Assembly: GCF_020520285.1 (NCBI RefSeq)
Contig: NZ_CP084742.1
Span: forward strand, 1,798,001 to 1,862,000
DNA: 64,000 bases
From: Pseudomonas sp. L5B5
GTDB lineage: Bacteria > Pseudomonadota > Gammaproteobacteria > Pseudomonadales > Pseudomonadaceae
Direction of reading: 5' to 3'
Shown here: positions 44,590-53,479 of the stretch, piece by piece
Numbering within the stretch: position 1 is the stretch's first letter
Layout: every line of letters starts with the position of its first letter
Made by a program: the position numbers and the translations under genes
The notes under the pieces: model-generated
Seen by the model: the letters and a program-made list of their open reading frames with translations, nothing else
What the model was told of the DNA's origin: nothing
Database searches by the model: none

Positions 44590-45441
44590 ATGAATCTTGC
44601 GAACATCGGTGTGATCGGCGCCGGCACCATGGGCAACGGCATTGCCCAGGTCTGTGCCCAGGCGGGCTTTGACGTGACCCTGCTGGACATCGCCCAGGGC
44701 GCCCTGGAAAAGGCCCTGGCCACCATCGGCAAGAACCTCGACCGGCAAGTGGCCAAGGGCGGCCTGAGCGAAGAGCAGAAGCTCGCCGCCCTGGCCCGCA
44801 TTCGCATCAGCACCGACTATGCCACGCTCAAGGAAGTCCAGCTGGTGATCGAGGCGGCCACCGAAAACCTCGACCTCAAGCTTCGGGTCCTGCAGCAGAT
44901 CGCCGCCCAGGTCAGCCCCGAGTGCGTGATCGCCTCCAACACCTCGTCGCTGTCGATCACCCAATTGGCGGCCAGCGTCAGCGCCCCGGAACGCTTCATC
45001 GGCCTGCACTTCTTCAACCCGGTGCCGGTGATGGGCCTGATCGAGGTGATCCGTGGCCTGCAGACCAGCGATGCGACCCATGCCCTGGCCATGGACATGG
45101 CCCAGCGCCTGGGCAAGACCGCGATCACCGCCGGCAACCGCCCGGGTTTCGTGGTCAACCGCATCCTGGTGCCGATGATCAACGAGGCGATCCTGGTGTT
45201 CCAGGAAGGCCTGGCCAGCGCCGAGGACATCGACGCCGGCATGCGCCTGGGCTGCAACCAGCCGATCGGCCCGCTGGCCCTGGCCGACCTGATCGGCCTG
45301 GACACCCTGCTGGCGATCCTCGAAGCCTTCTACGACGGCTTCAACGACAGCAAGTACCGCCCCGCGCCGCTGCTCAAGGAAATGGTCGCCGCCGGTTACC
45401 TGGGCCGCAAGACCGGCCGTGGTTTCCATACCTATGGCTGA
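44590..45441 (+). CDS. 3-hydroxybutyryl-CoA dehydrogenase (3-hydroxyacyl-CoA dehydrogenase)
   Basis: A 283-residue soluble enzyme oxidising 3-hydroxyacyl-CoA with NAD+. The Rossmann motif is NIGVIGAGTMGNGIAQVCAQAGFDVTLLD. The catalytic His is in FIGLHFFNPVPVMGLIEVI, the Glu in this same block. A C-terminal dimerisation domain follows from PGFVVNRILVPMINEAI. Length matches PaaH/HbdA. GGAAGAG lies before ATG 44590. Its stop overlaps the following TetR gene. Confidence 0.94.
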   Translation: MNLANIGVIGAGTMGNGIAQVCAQAGFDVTLLDIAQGALEKALATIGKNLDRQVAKGGLSEEQKLAALARIRISTDYATLKEVQLVIEAATENLDLKLRVLQQIAAQVSPECVIASNTSSLSITQLAASVSAPERFIGLHFFNPVPVMGLIEVIRGLQTSDATHALAMDMAQRLGKTAITAGNRPGFVVNRILVPMINEAILVFQEGLASAEDIDAGMRLGCNQPIGPLALADLIGLDTLLAILEAFYDGFNDSKYRPAPLLKEMVAAGYLGRKTGRGFHTYG

Positions 45442-46030
45442 GCGTTGCTCACGCTTTGCCGAAAGCCGCGACAAGGCCCTGGAGCTGTTCGCCAGCAAGG
45501 GCTTCGGCCAGGTGGGCATGCGCGAGCTGGCCAGCCACCTGGGCCTGACGCCGGGGTCGCTGTACCACCACTACCCGAGCAAGCAGCACCTGTTGCTGGA
45601 CCTGATCGAGGAGTTCTTCGACGAGCTGCAGGGCACCCTCAAGCGCCTGCAGCGGCGCAAGCTCTCGGGCGGCTGCCTGGCGGCGCTGATCCGCGCCCAC
45701 CTCAAGCTGCACCGCGAGTTGCCACGGCACTTTCGCCTGGTGGAGCGCGACAGCGGCTGCCTGAACCCCGACCAGCAGTTGCGCGTCGAGCAATTGCGCG
45801 AAGGCTACGAACAGCAATTGTTGCAGCTGTTGGGCGCGCCTGCCGGGCAAGGAGAAGCGGCGCGTCGGGCCACCGCCCATGCGGTGGCCAATCTGCTCAA
45901 TACCGCCCCCAGCTGGTTCCAGGGGCAACCCCTGGGCGAACGCGAGCGCGAAGCCTTGCTGGAGAGCCTGCTCAGCGGCGCCATCGAACGCCTGCTGGGC
46001 ACCAGCCCGAGCCACAGCGCCGTGGCCTGA
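45434..46030 (+). CDS. TetR-family transcriptional regulator, overlapping the dehydrogenase gene
   Basis: A 198-residue TetR regulator. The HTH is SRFAESRDKALELFASKGFGQVGMRELASHLGLTPGSLYHHYPSKQHLL, with GSLYHHY as recognition helix. ATG 45434 overlaps the end of the 3-hydroxyacyl-CoA dehydrogenase by 8 nt, so the two are translationally coupled and the regulator probably controls fatty-acid or hydroxyacyl-CoA metabolism. Ends convergently 10 bp before the response regulator gene. Confidence 0.9.
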   Translation: MAERCSRFAESRDKALELFASKGFGQVGMRELASHLGLTPGSLYHHYPSKQHLLLDLIEEFFDELQGTLKRLQRRKLSGGCLAALIRAHLKLHRELPRHFRLVERDSGCLNPDQQLRVEQLREGYEQQLLQLLGAPAGQGEAARRATAHAVANLLNTAPSWFQGQPLGEREREALLESLLSGAIERLLGTSPSHSAVA

Positions 46031-46039
46031 GGCCAGGCT

Positions 46040-46675
46040 TCAGCGCAATTGCAGCGGATCCACCAGGCCGGCGGCGATGGCCATGCCCACCAGCTCCGGC
46101 AGATGCTCGGCCTGCATGCGCTTCATCACGCGCGAGCGGTACAGATCGATGGTCTTGATGCTGACCCCCAATTGCTCGGCGATCTCGCGGTTGGCATAGC
46201 CCTGCACCAGCGGCAGCAGCACATCCTTTTCCCGTGGCGTCAGGCTCTCCAGGCGCTCCAGCACCCGGGCCTGCCCAGCACTCTGGCGCTGGCGGTTGCC
46301 GCCGCGGTTCAGGGCCTGCTGCACGCTGTCCAGCAACAGCTGCTCGTTGTAGGGTTTCTCGATGAAGTCCACCGCCCCGGCCTTGAACGCGCGGACCACG
46401 ATAGGCACGTCGGCATGGCCACTGACAAAGATCAGCGGCAGGTCGATATCCCGCTGGCGCAGCTCTTCCTGGACGTTCAACCCGCCCATGCCGGGCATGC
46501 GCACATCCAGCAGCACGCAGGCATTGCGGCTCGGGTCACAATGCTCGAGGAACTCGCGGCCACTGGTGAAGGCCACGGCCGCCAGGCCCACCGACTCCAG
46601 CAGCCAGACCGTGGAGTCGAGCATGGCCGGATCGTCGTCCACCACGTACACCAGCTGCTGCGTTGCACTCGTCAT
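46040..46675 (-). CDS. FixJ/NarL-type response regulator, BfiR-like
   Basis: A 211-residue response regulator. The receiver domain has acidic DDDPAML, phosphoacceptor Asp in VLLDVRMPGMGG and Lys in FIEKPYNEQ. The C-terminal LuxR-type HTH reads LTPREKDVLLPLVQGYANREIAEQLGVSIKTIDLYRSRVMKRM. Start ATG 46675 has AGGAG upstream and overlaps the kinase stop (ATGA). Order kinase-regulator beside divergent AMP-ligase and acyl-CoA dehydrogenase recalls PA4196-PA4199 of P. aeruginosa (BfiR/BfiS), from memory. Confidence 0.92.
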   Translation of the reverse strand: MTSATQQLVYVVDDDPAMLDSTVWLLESVGLAAVAFTSGREFLEHCDPSRNACVLLDVRMPGMGGLNVQEELRQRDIDLPLIFVSGHADVPIVVRAFKAGAVDFIEKPYNEQLLLDSVQQALNRGGNRQRQSAGQARVLERLESLTPREKDVLLPLVQGYANREIAEQLGVSIKTIDLYRSRVMKRMQAEHLPELVGMAIAAGLVDPLQLR

Positions 46676-48522
46676 GACCTTGCTCCTGTGTTCGGGGAAG
46701 TGGATGAATCGGCCTCGACCGGGGCCGTGGCCGGCAGCCGGCAATCCATGCGCAGGCCAATGGCCTGGGGCCGGGCCTGCAAGTCGCCACCGAAACCCTC
46801 GACGATACTGCGGCTCATGGACAAGCCCAGCCCCAGGCCATTGGCCTTGCTGGTGTAGAACGGCGTGAACAGCTGCGGCAACTGGACCTCGGAGACACCG
46901 GGGCCCTGGTCGCTGACACTGATCAGCACCCCGCCCTCGGCACTGGCCACGGCCTCCAGGATGATCTGCGAAGCCTGTTGCCCATGCACCTCGCGGTTGG
47001 CCTCGATGGCGTTGCGCAACAGATTGAGCAGCACCTGCTCCAGGAGCACCCGGTCGGCATGGACCGGCGGCAGGTCATCGGCCAGTTGCAGGTCGATCAC
47101 CACCTGGCAGGCCTGGGCCTCCCAGGCACACAGGCGCACGGTTTCCCGCGCCACTTCGGCGATGTCCAGGGCCTGGACCCGGCGCCCGCCCTTGCGCAGG
47201 AAACCCCGCAGGCGCTTGATCACCTCGGCGGCATGGGTCGCCTGCTCGACAATGCGCTCCAGGCCCTGGGCGACCTTTTGCGCGGCCTGGGGCTGCTGGC
47301 CAAGATTGTGCAAATAACGCTGGCTGGCGTTGGCGTAGTTGACCACCGCCGCCAGCGGCTGGTTGATCTCATGGGCGATGCCCGAGGCCAGCTCGCCCAG
47401 GGTCACCAGCCGCGCGGTATGGGCCAGTTCGTCCTGGTGATGGCGCTGCTGGGCCTCGCGCAGTTCGCGCTCGCTCTGGTCATGGGCGACCAGGGAATAG
47501 AAACGCTCGCCACTGGCCGCGCGATGCGCCAGGAGCATCAGCGACACCGGCACCGAGGCGCCCCCTGCCAGCGGTTGCAGGCGCGTCTCGATGCTCCAGC
47601 GACCGGTACGTTGGGCCAGGCTCCAGCCCTCGGCCTGCAAGCGTTGCAGTACCTCCGGGGAAAGCATCGTCGACAGCGCCGGCAGTGCCTGCCCTGGCTC
47701 CAGGCCCAGGGTGCGTCGGGCGGCAGGGTTGAGGTAGGTCACGCTGCCGGCGGGCTGGACGAACAGCACCGGGTCGGGATTGGCCTCCACCACCTCGGCC
47801 AGGCGCCGCTTGTTCTCTTCGGCCTGGACCCGGGCGGTGATGTCCCGGGACACCGCCACCACCTCCACCACGGCCCCGGTATAGGTCTCGCGGATCGCCC
47901 GGCAGGCGGTCTCGAACCACAGGTAATGCCCCTCGCGATGGCGAATGCGGAACGTCATGGTGTGGTAGCCATCCTGCTCCAGGGCATCCCGGGCACGCCG
48001 CATCAACCCGGCCAGGCCCCGGCTGTGCAGCAGGCTGCGGGCCAGCAGGCCGCGCAGCTCCTCGGGCCAGTAGCCGAGCAAGGTCCAGGAGGCAGGCGAA
48101 GCATCGAGGAAGCAGCCATCGGGGGTATGACGGGAAATCAGGTCGGTGGTGTTTTCGGTGATCAGTCGGTACAGGCGCCGGGCCTTGGCCGATTCGCGTT
48201 CGGCCCGCACCTGGGCCGTGGCTTCGCGGCAACGGGCCAGGACGTGATGCCGCAGGGGGTCGGGGATAAAGGTCCAGAGCAGGATACGCTCGCCCCACTG
48301 GGCTTCGACGTCCTCGATGGCTCGTTGCTGGTCCAGGCAGGCCCGGACCAGGGCAGGCAGATTGACCGGCAGCAGCGACGCAACATCAAGCACTGGCGCA
48401 TCATCCAGCCAGTCGCGCAGGGCCGGGTTGAAGTCCAGGGGCCTGGCCTCGGCATCCAGCAGCAGGCTGGGTTGCGGGTCGTGGCCCAGCCAGCGGCTCA
48501 AGTGGGGAGAGCTTTGCATCAT
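46672..48522 (-). CDS. PAS-domain sensor histidine kinase, BfiS/FixL-like
   Basis: A 616-residue cytoplasmic kinase with no transmembrane helix visible. Two or three PAS domains lie in the first ~370 residues (ITENTTDLISRHTPDGCFLDASPASWTLLGYWPEEL, VVEANPDPVLFVQPAGSVTYLNPAARRTLGL). The HisKA block is LASGIAHEINQPLAAVVNY (phosphoacceptor His). The ATPase domain has N-box LLNLLRNAIEAN, ISVSDQGPGV and GLGLGLSMSRSIVEGFGG. Coupled to the response regulator by ATGA overlap. In P. aeruginosa the similar pair affects early biofilm stages; here a link to acyl-CoA metabolism is suggested by the divergent genes. Confidence 0.92.
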   Translation of the reverse strand: MMQSSPHLSRWLGHDPQPSLLLDAEARPLDFNPALRDWLDDAPVLDVASLLPVNLPALVRACLDQQRAIEDVEAQWGERILLWTFIPDPLRHHVLARCREATAQVRAERESAKARRLYRLITENTTDLISRHTPDGCFLDASPASWTLLGYWPEELRGLLARSLLHSRGLAGLMRRARDALEQDGYHTMTFRIRHREGHYLWFETACRAIRETYTGAVVEVVAVSRDITARVQAEENKRRLAEVVEANPDPVLFVQPAGSVTYLNPAARRTLGLEPGQALPALSTMLSPEVLQRLQAEGWSLAQRTGRWSIETRLQPLAGGASVPVSLMLLAHRAASGERFYSLVAHDQSERELREAQQRHHQDELAHTARLVTLGELASGIAHEINQPLAAVVNYANASQRYLHNLGQQPQAAQKVAQGLERIVEQATHAAEVIKRLRGFLRKGGRRVQALDIAEVARETVRLCAWEAQACQVVIDLQLADDLPPVHADRVLLEQVLLNLLRNAIEANREVHGQQASQIILEAVASAEGGVLISVSDQGPGVSEVQLPQLFTPFYTSKANGLGLGLSMSRSIVEGFGGDLQARPQAIGLRMDCRLPATAPVEADSSTSPNTGARS

Positions 48523-48553
48523 CGATGCACCTATGAAGCATCAGGGAAGAATA

Positions 48554-48571
48554 TATAGTATTAATACTATA
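48554..48571. promoter_or_regulatory. Perfect 18-bp palindrome in the kinase / acyl-CoA ligase intergenic region
   Basis: TATAGTATTAATACTATA is its own reverse complement over all 18 bases. It lies 32 bp upstream of the kinase start codon in an unusually AT-rich stretch (about 48540-48620), between divergent promoters. A candidate operator for the response regulator or another factor. Confidence 0.6.
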
Positions 48572-48695
48572 CAACTCAGGTATTACTTCCATATTTATCT
48601 GCAAACAGTATATAAAAGCCTCCGGATAAGTCACCGAGGTTCCAGCAGGCTCCTCGGTCAATAGAGCTAACAATCAGCCACCGGGTGCCCGAACC

Positions 48696-50318
48696 ATGTC
48701 CATCTACGAGCAAGGCCTAGCGCCGTCTGCCGTCAACCACATCGCCCTTTCGCCCCTGAGCTTCATCGAGCGTACCGCCGCGGTCTATCCCGACTACCCG
48801 GCGGTGATCCACGGTTCGATCCGTCGCACCTGGGCCCAGACCTACAGCCGCTGCCGACGCCTGGCCTCGGCCCTGTCCGGCCGCGGGATCGGCAAGAACG
48901 ACACCGTGGCGGTGATGCTGCCCAACATCCCGGCGATGCTCGAGGCGCATTTCGGCGTGCCGATGATCGGCGCGGTGCTCAATGCCCTCAACGTGCGCCT
49001 GGACGCCGAGACCATCGCCTTCATGCTGGCCCATGGCGAGGCCAAGGTGCTGATCGCCGACCGCGAGTTTCATGAAGTGATCCAGGCCGCCGTGGCCATG
49101 CTCGACCACCCGCCGCTGGTGATCGACCTCGACGACCCGGAGTACGGCGAGGGGCAGCCGGTCAGCGACCTGGACTACGAGGCCTTCCTGGCCGAGGGCG
49201 ACCCGGAGTTCGCCTGGCAGTGGCCGGATGACGAGTGGCAGGCCATCGCCCTGAACTACACCTCGGGCACCACCGGCAACCCCAAGGGCGTGGTCTACCA
49301 CCACCGCGGCGCCTACCTCAACGCCCTGGGCAACCAGATGACCTGGGCCATGGGCAACCATCCGGTGTACCTGTGGACCCTGCCGATGTTCCACTGCAAC
49401 GGCTGGTGCTACCCCTGGACCATCACCGCCCTGGCCGGGGTCCACGTGTTCCTGCGCCGGGTCGACCCGCAGAAGATCCTCAACCTGATCCGCGAGCACC
49501 AGGTCAGCCACCTGTGCGGCGCACCCATCGTGCTCAATGCCCTGGTGAACATGCCGGAATCGGCCAAGGCCGCCATCGATCACCCGGTCAACGCCATGGT
49601 GGCCGGGGCCGCGCCACCGGCCAAGGTGATCGGCGCCGTGGAAGAAATGGGCATCAGGGTCACCCACGTCTACGGCCTGACCGAGGTCTATGGCCCAGTG
49701 ACCCTGTGCGCCTGGCACGCGGCCTGGGACGCCTTGCCCCTGGAGCAGCGTGCACAGATCAAGTCACGCCAGGGCGTGCGCTACCCGACCCTGGAAGGGG
49801 TGATGGTGGCCGACCCGAAAACCCTGGAACCGACCCCCCGGGACGGCCAGACCATCGGCGAGATCTTCATGCGCGGCAACACCGTGATGAAGGGTTACCT
49901 GAAGAACCCCAGCGCCACCGCCGAAGCCTTCGAGGGCGGCTGGTTCCACACCGGCGACCTGGGTGTGACCCACCCGGACGGCTACGTGGAAATCCGCGAT
50001 CGCCTCAAGGACATCATCATTTCCGGGGGCGAGAACATCTCCACCATCGAAGTCGAAGGCGTGCTCTATCGCCACCCGGCGGTGCTGGAAGCGGCGGTGG
50101 TGGCCCGGCCCGATGAAAAATGGGGCGAGACGCCCTGCGCCTTCATCACCCTCAAGGCCGACCACCAGGACGTGCGCGAGGCCCAGATCATCGCCTTCTG
50201 CCGCGAGCACCTGGCGGGCTTCAAGGTGCCGCGAACCGTGGTCTTCAGCCAGCTGCCCAAGACCTCCACCGGCAAGATCCAGAAGTTCGTCCTGCGCGAC
50301 ATGGCGAAAAACCTCTAG
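48696..50318 (+). CDS. AMP-forming acyl-CoA synthetase (DmdB/long-chain-like)
   Basis: A 540-residue adenylate-forming enzyme activating a carboxylic acid to its CoA thioester. The AMP-binding motif is IALNYTSGTTGNPKGVVYHHRG (about 184-205). Other core motifs are YGLTEVYGP, GWFHTGDLGVTHPDGYVEIRDRLKDIIISGGENIS and C-terminal KTSTGKIQKFVLRDMAKNL with the acyl-adenylate Lys in STGKIQK. It resembles the methylmercaptopropionate/medium-chain ligase group. Followed by an acyl-CoA dehydrogenase, with which it forms a short catabolic pair. Confidence 0.93.
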   Translation: MSIYEQGLAPSAVNHIALSPLSFIERTAAVYPDYPAVIHGSIRRTWAQTYSRCRRLASALSGRGIGKNDTVAVMLPNIPAMLEAHFGVPMIGAVLNALNVRLDAETIAFMLAHGEAKVLIADREFHEVIQAAVAMLDHPPLVIDLDDPEYGEGQPVSDLDYEAFLAEGDPEFAWQWPDDEWQAIALNYTSGTTGNPKGVVYHHRGAYLNALGNQMTWAMGNHPVYLWTLPMFHCNGWCYPWTITALAGVHVFLRRVDPQKILNLIREHQVSHLCGAPIVLNALVNMPESAKAAIDHPVNAMVAGAAPPAKVIGAVEEMGIRVTHVYGLTEVYGPVTLCAWHAAWDALPLEQRAQIKSRQGVRYPTLEGVMVADPKTLEPTPRDGQTIGEIFMRGNTVMKGYLKNPSATAEAFEGGWFHTGDLGVTHPDGYVEIRDRLKDIIISGGENISTIEVEGVLYRHPAVLEAAVVARPDEKWGETPCAFITLKADHQDVREAQIIAFCREHLAGFKVPRTVVFSQLPKTSTGKIQKFVLRDMAKNL

Positions 50319-50332
50319 CCTGAACTGACAGC

Positions 50333-50370
50333 GGCCCGCAGGCCTGGCGCCTGCGGGGCCTTGGGTTTTA
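50333..50370 (+). terminator. Terminator-like hairpin after the acyl-CoA ligase
   Basis: GGCCCGCAGGC pairs with GCCTGCGGGGCC (one bulge), followed by TTGGGTTTTA. It lies between ligase and dehydrogenase and may reduce read-through into the latter. Confidence 0.55.
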
Positions 50371-50421
50371 TCCCATGCCACCTGTGCTTTCCCTTCCTCC
50401 CCCAGCTCGAGGACCCTTGCA

Positions 50422-52194
50422 ATGCCCGAATTCAACGCTCCCCTGCGCGACATGCGCTTCGTCCTCCACGAAGTATTCAACGCCCCCAAGCTCTGGGCTC
50501 GCCTGCCGGCCCTGGCCGACACCGTGGACGGCGACACCGCCGATGCGATCCTTGAAGAAGCGGCCAAGGTCACCGGCAACTTGATCGCCCCGCTCAACCG
50601 CAGCGGCGACGAGGAAGGTGCCACCTGGCACGCCGGCCAGGTGCGGACCCCGGCCGGTTTCAAGGAAGCCTATGCCACCTATATCCAGGGCGGCTGGGTC
50701 GGCCTGAGCGGCAACCCGGCCTATGGCGGCATGGGCATGCCGAAGATGCTCGCGGTGCAGTTCGAGGAAATGCTCTACGCCGCCAACTCCAGCTTCGCCC
50801 TGTACTCGGCCCTGAGCTCCGGCGCCTGCCTGGCCATCGACGCCCATGCCAGCGAAGAGCTCAAGAACCTCTACCTGCCCCCGATGTACGAAGGCCGCTG
50901 GGCCGGTTCCATGTGCCTGACCGAGGCCCATGCCGGCACTGACCTGGGGATCATCCGCACCCGCGCCGAACCCCAGGCCGATGGCAGCTACCGCATCAGC
51001 GGCAGCAAGATGTTCATCACCGGCGGCGAACAGGACCTGACCGAGAACATCATCCACCTGGTGCTGGCCAAGCTGCCGGACGCCCCGGCCGGGCCCAAGG
51101 GCATCTCGCTGTTCCTGGTACCCAAGATCCACGTCGACGCCAACGGCAACCTGGGCCAGGCCAACGCCGTGAGCTGCGGCTCCATCGAGCACAAGATGGG
51201 GATCAAGGCCTCGGCCACTTGCGTGCTGAACTTCGACGGCGCCAGCGGCTGGCTGGTGGGCGAGGCCAACAAGGGCCTGGCGGCGATGTTCACCATGATG
51301 AACTACGAGCGCCTGTCCATCGGTATCCAGGGCATCGGCTGCGCCGAGAACTCCTACCAGAATGCCCGCACCTATGCCCGTGAGCGCCTGCAGAGCCGTG
51401 CCCCGTCGGGGCCAGTGGCCAAGGACAAGGTGGCCGACCCGATCATCAATCACCCGGACGTGCGGCGCATGCTGCTGTCGATGAAGGCCATGACCGAAGG
51501 CGGCCGCGCCTTCGCCTGCTACGTCGGCCAGCAGCTGGACCTGGCCAAGTTCGCCGACCAGCCCCATGAGCGGCAGAACGCCGAAGCCCTGGTGGCGCTG
51601 CTGACCCCGGTGGCCAAGGCGTTTTTCACCGACAGCGGCCTGGACAGCTGCGTGCTGGGCCAGCAGGTGTTCGGCGGCCACGGCTACATCCGCGAATGGG
51701 GCCAGGAGCAACTGGTGCGCGACGTGCGCATCGCGCAGATCTATGAGGGCACCAACGGCATCCAGGCCCTGGACCTGCTGGGACGCAAAGTGGTGGCCAA
51801 CGGCGGCGTGGCCCTGCGCCTGTTCACTGGCGAGATCCGCGCCTGCGCCGCCGTTCCCGGTGCACCCTATAGCGCCCAGTTGCTCGATGCCGTGCAACGC
51901 CTGGAAGACCTCAGCGACTGGCTGCGCGAGCAGGCGATACAGAACCCCAACGCCGTGGGCAGCGCCTGCGTCGAGTACCTGCAGCTGTTCGGCTACGTGG
52001 CCTATGCCTACCTGTGGGCGCGCATGGCCCAGGTGGCCGGGCACAAGCGGGCCGAGGACGAGGGTTTCTACAGCGCCAAGCTGGGCACCGCGGATTTCTA
52101 CTTCAGCCGCCTGCTGCCGCGCATCCTTGGCCTGGAACAGAGCATCCGGGCCGGCAGCGCGTCGCTGTTCAGCCTCGCCGACGCGCAGTTCTGA
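50422..52194 (+). CDS. Acyl-CoA dehydrogenase, DmdC-like large type
   Basis: A 590-residue FAD flavoprotein oxidising acyl-CoA at C2-C3. An N-terminal extension (LRDMRFVLHEVFNAPKLWARLPALADTVDGDTADAILEEAAKV) is typical of the DmdC/long ACAD class. Then AGSMCLTEAHAGTDLGIIRTRA, YRISGSKMFITGGEQDL, YVGQQLDLAKFADQ and QVFGGHGYIREWGQEQLVRDVRIAQIYEGTNGIQALDLLGRK, with catalytic Glu in YEGTNGI. A C-terminal extension of ~130 residues follows. With the ligase upstream, it could handle 3-methylmercaptopropionate or related short chains. Confidence 0.93.
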   Translation: MPEFNAPLRDMRFVLHEVFNAPKLWARLPALADTVDGDTADAILEEAAKVTGNLIAPLNRSGDEEGATWHAGQVRTPAGFKEAYATYIQGGWVGLSGNPAYGGMGMPKMLAVQFEEMLYAANSSFALYSALSSGACLAIDAHASEELKNLYLPPMYEGRWAGSMCLTEAHAGTDLGIIRTRAEPQADGSYRISGSKMFITGGEQDLTENIIHLVLAKLPDAPAGPKGISLFLVPKIHVDANGNLGQANAVSCGSIEHKMGIKASATCVLNFDGASGWLVGEANKGLAAMFTMMNYERLSIGIQGIGCAENSYQNARTYARERLQSRAPSGPVAKDKVADPIINHPDVRRMLLSMKAMTEGGRAFACYVGQQLDLAKFADQPHERQNAEALVALLTPVAKAFFTDSGLDSCVLGQQVFGGHGYIREWGQEQLVRDVRIAQIYEGTNGIQALDLLGRKVVANGGVALRLFTGEIRACAAVPGAPYSAQLLDAVQRLEDLSDWLREQAIQNPNAVGSACVEYLQLFGYVAYAYLWARMAQVAGHKRAEDEGFYSAKLGTADFYFSRLLPRILGLEQSIRAGSASLFSLADAQF

Positions 52195-52200
52195 CGCACC

Positions 52201-52225
52201 GGGCAGGGCGCGCCACGCCCTGCCC
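52201..52225 (+). terminator. Hairpin after acyl-CoA dehydrogenase
   Basis: GGGCAGGGCG-CGCCA-CGCCCTGCCC, perfect 10-bp stem starting 7 bp after the stop codon. No U-tract, but it closes the ligase/dehydrogenase unit. Confidence 0.55.
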
Positions 52226-52305
52226 CACCCCACGACACAGGCAGGTGCAAAATCCCCGGCGCCCCGGCATACTCCGCGCCCCTGCCCACCCTCCAAGGAC
52301 GAATC

Positions 52306-52719
52306 GTGTCGGCACCTGCCCTGCTCCTCGCCGGCTCAGCCATCGTGCTGCTGCTTGGCAGCCTGCACCTGATCTACACCTTCGCCACCGACAAGTTCCA
52401 ACCCCGCGATCCGGCCCTGGCCGAACGCATGCGCCAGGTATCGCCGATGATCACCCGCCAGACCAGCCTGTGGCGTGCCTGGGTCGGTTTCAACGCCAGC
52501 CATAGCCTGGGGGCCATGCTGTTCGGCCTGGTCTATGGCTACCTGGCCTGCTGGCATCCGGACCTGCTGCAACAGGCCCCGGGGCTGCTGTATATCGGCG
52601 GGACGTTCCTTGCCGGACTGTGGTTCCTGGCCCTGCGCTACTGGTTCCGCATCCCGTTGGTGGGCATCAGCCTGGCCCTGCTGCTGTTCGGGGCTGGCAC
52701 GCTGCGGCTTTTCAGCTGA
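52306..52719 (+). CDS. Small four-helix membrane protein (LIC_13387-like)
   Basis: A 137-residue inner-membrane protein with four helices. The first is LLLAGSAIVLLLGSLHLIYTF and the loop after it has RDPALAERMRQVSPMITRQTSLWRAWVGFNASHSLGAMLFGLVYGYLA. This pattern (SxWRAWxGFNxSHSLG) is conserved in a small family labelled LIC_13387 in my memory. Starts at GTG 52306 with AAGGA 6 nt upstream. Function unknown. Confidence 0.7.
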   Translation: MSAPALLLAGSAIVLLLGSLHLIYTFATDKFQPRDPALAERMRQVSPMITRQTSLWRAWVGFNASHSLGAMLFGLVYGYLACWHPDLLQQAPGLLYIGGTFLAGLWFLALRYWFRIPLVGISLALLLFGAGTLRLFS

Positions 52720-52820
52720 CTGCCCCTATGCAGCAACCCAGGCCCTGCCCGACACGCATGAATCCCGCAGCCCCTGCGCCGCACATGGCCGGGGGCGAAC
52801 CTGCCACTTCGAGTTTGCCC

Positions 52821-53429
52821 ATGTCCCGTCTGTACACCTTCTGGTCCCGGCTCTACTACCCGCTGTGCTGGATCGCCGTCGCCGCGCTGCTGGCGACCAT
52901 GATCCGTTGCAATCTGCACCTGATCGTTCCCCGGGAGGTTGGCGGCACCCTGTTCGGCGGCTCCATGGGTTTCATGTTGTACCTGGGTGGCTGGGCGCTC
53001 AGCGTCCTGTGCCTGGGCCTGGCCGTGCTGACCCGGGTGCCCGGCGCCCGCCTGGCCTGGATCACCGGCGGGCTGGTGCAGTTGCTGCTGGGCCTGTGGT
53101 GGCGAATCCACTACCCGGATGATGCAGAGGGCAACCTGATCTTCAGCATCCAGGCCCGGGAGTTGGATTATGTGATGGCCTTCGGTTTCGCCCTGGTCTA
53201 CAGCGGCGTCTACCTGTTGCGCCAGCAGCGGTTCAAGCCACGCCCCCACGCCAACGCCCACGAACTGTCACTACGGATCCTGTGGGTGGTGCTCCTGGCG
53301 GGCTTCTTCATCCCTCCGTTGGTCAGTGCCAGCAAGCCGCCCCTGCCGCATTGTGCCTTCAACAAGGCCGGCGAGCAGTTGAGCGCGTGCCTGCTGGGTA
53401 CCCCGGAGGAACGGGTGATTGTCGACTGA
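52821..53429 (+). CDS. Tandem membrane protein paralogue 1
   Basis: A 202-residue membrane protein with four to five helices. Conserved blocks shared with the next two genes are GGTLFGG, RVPGARLAW, WWRI(H/N)YPDDA(E/D)G and a C-terminal tail KPPLPHCAFNKAGEQLSACLLG...RVIVD. The start ATG 52821 sits after the sequence GAGTTTGCCC, repeated before paralogue 2. The tail is exported or cytosolic; it carries two cysteines (HCAF and SACL). No family recognised. Confidence 0.7.
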   Translation: MSRLYTFWSRLYYPLCWIAVAALLATMIRCNLHLIVPREVGGTLFGGSMGFMLYLGGWALSVLCLGLAVLTRVPGARLAWITGGLVQLLLGLWWRIHYPDDAEGNLIFSIQARELDYVMAFGFALVYSGVYLLRQQRFKPRPHANAHELSLRILWVVLLAGFFIPPLVSASKPPLPHCAFNKAGEQLSACLLGTPEERVIVD

Positions 53430-53479
53430 CCGTCGCCCCGGCCTCTTTCTTCCTGTTCTCGACCTTGCCGAGTTTGCCC

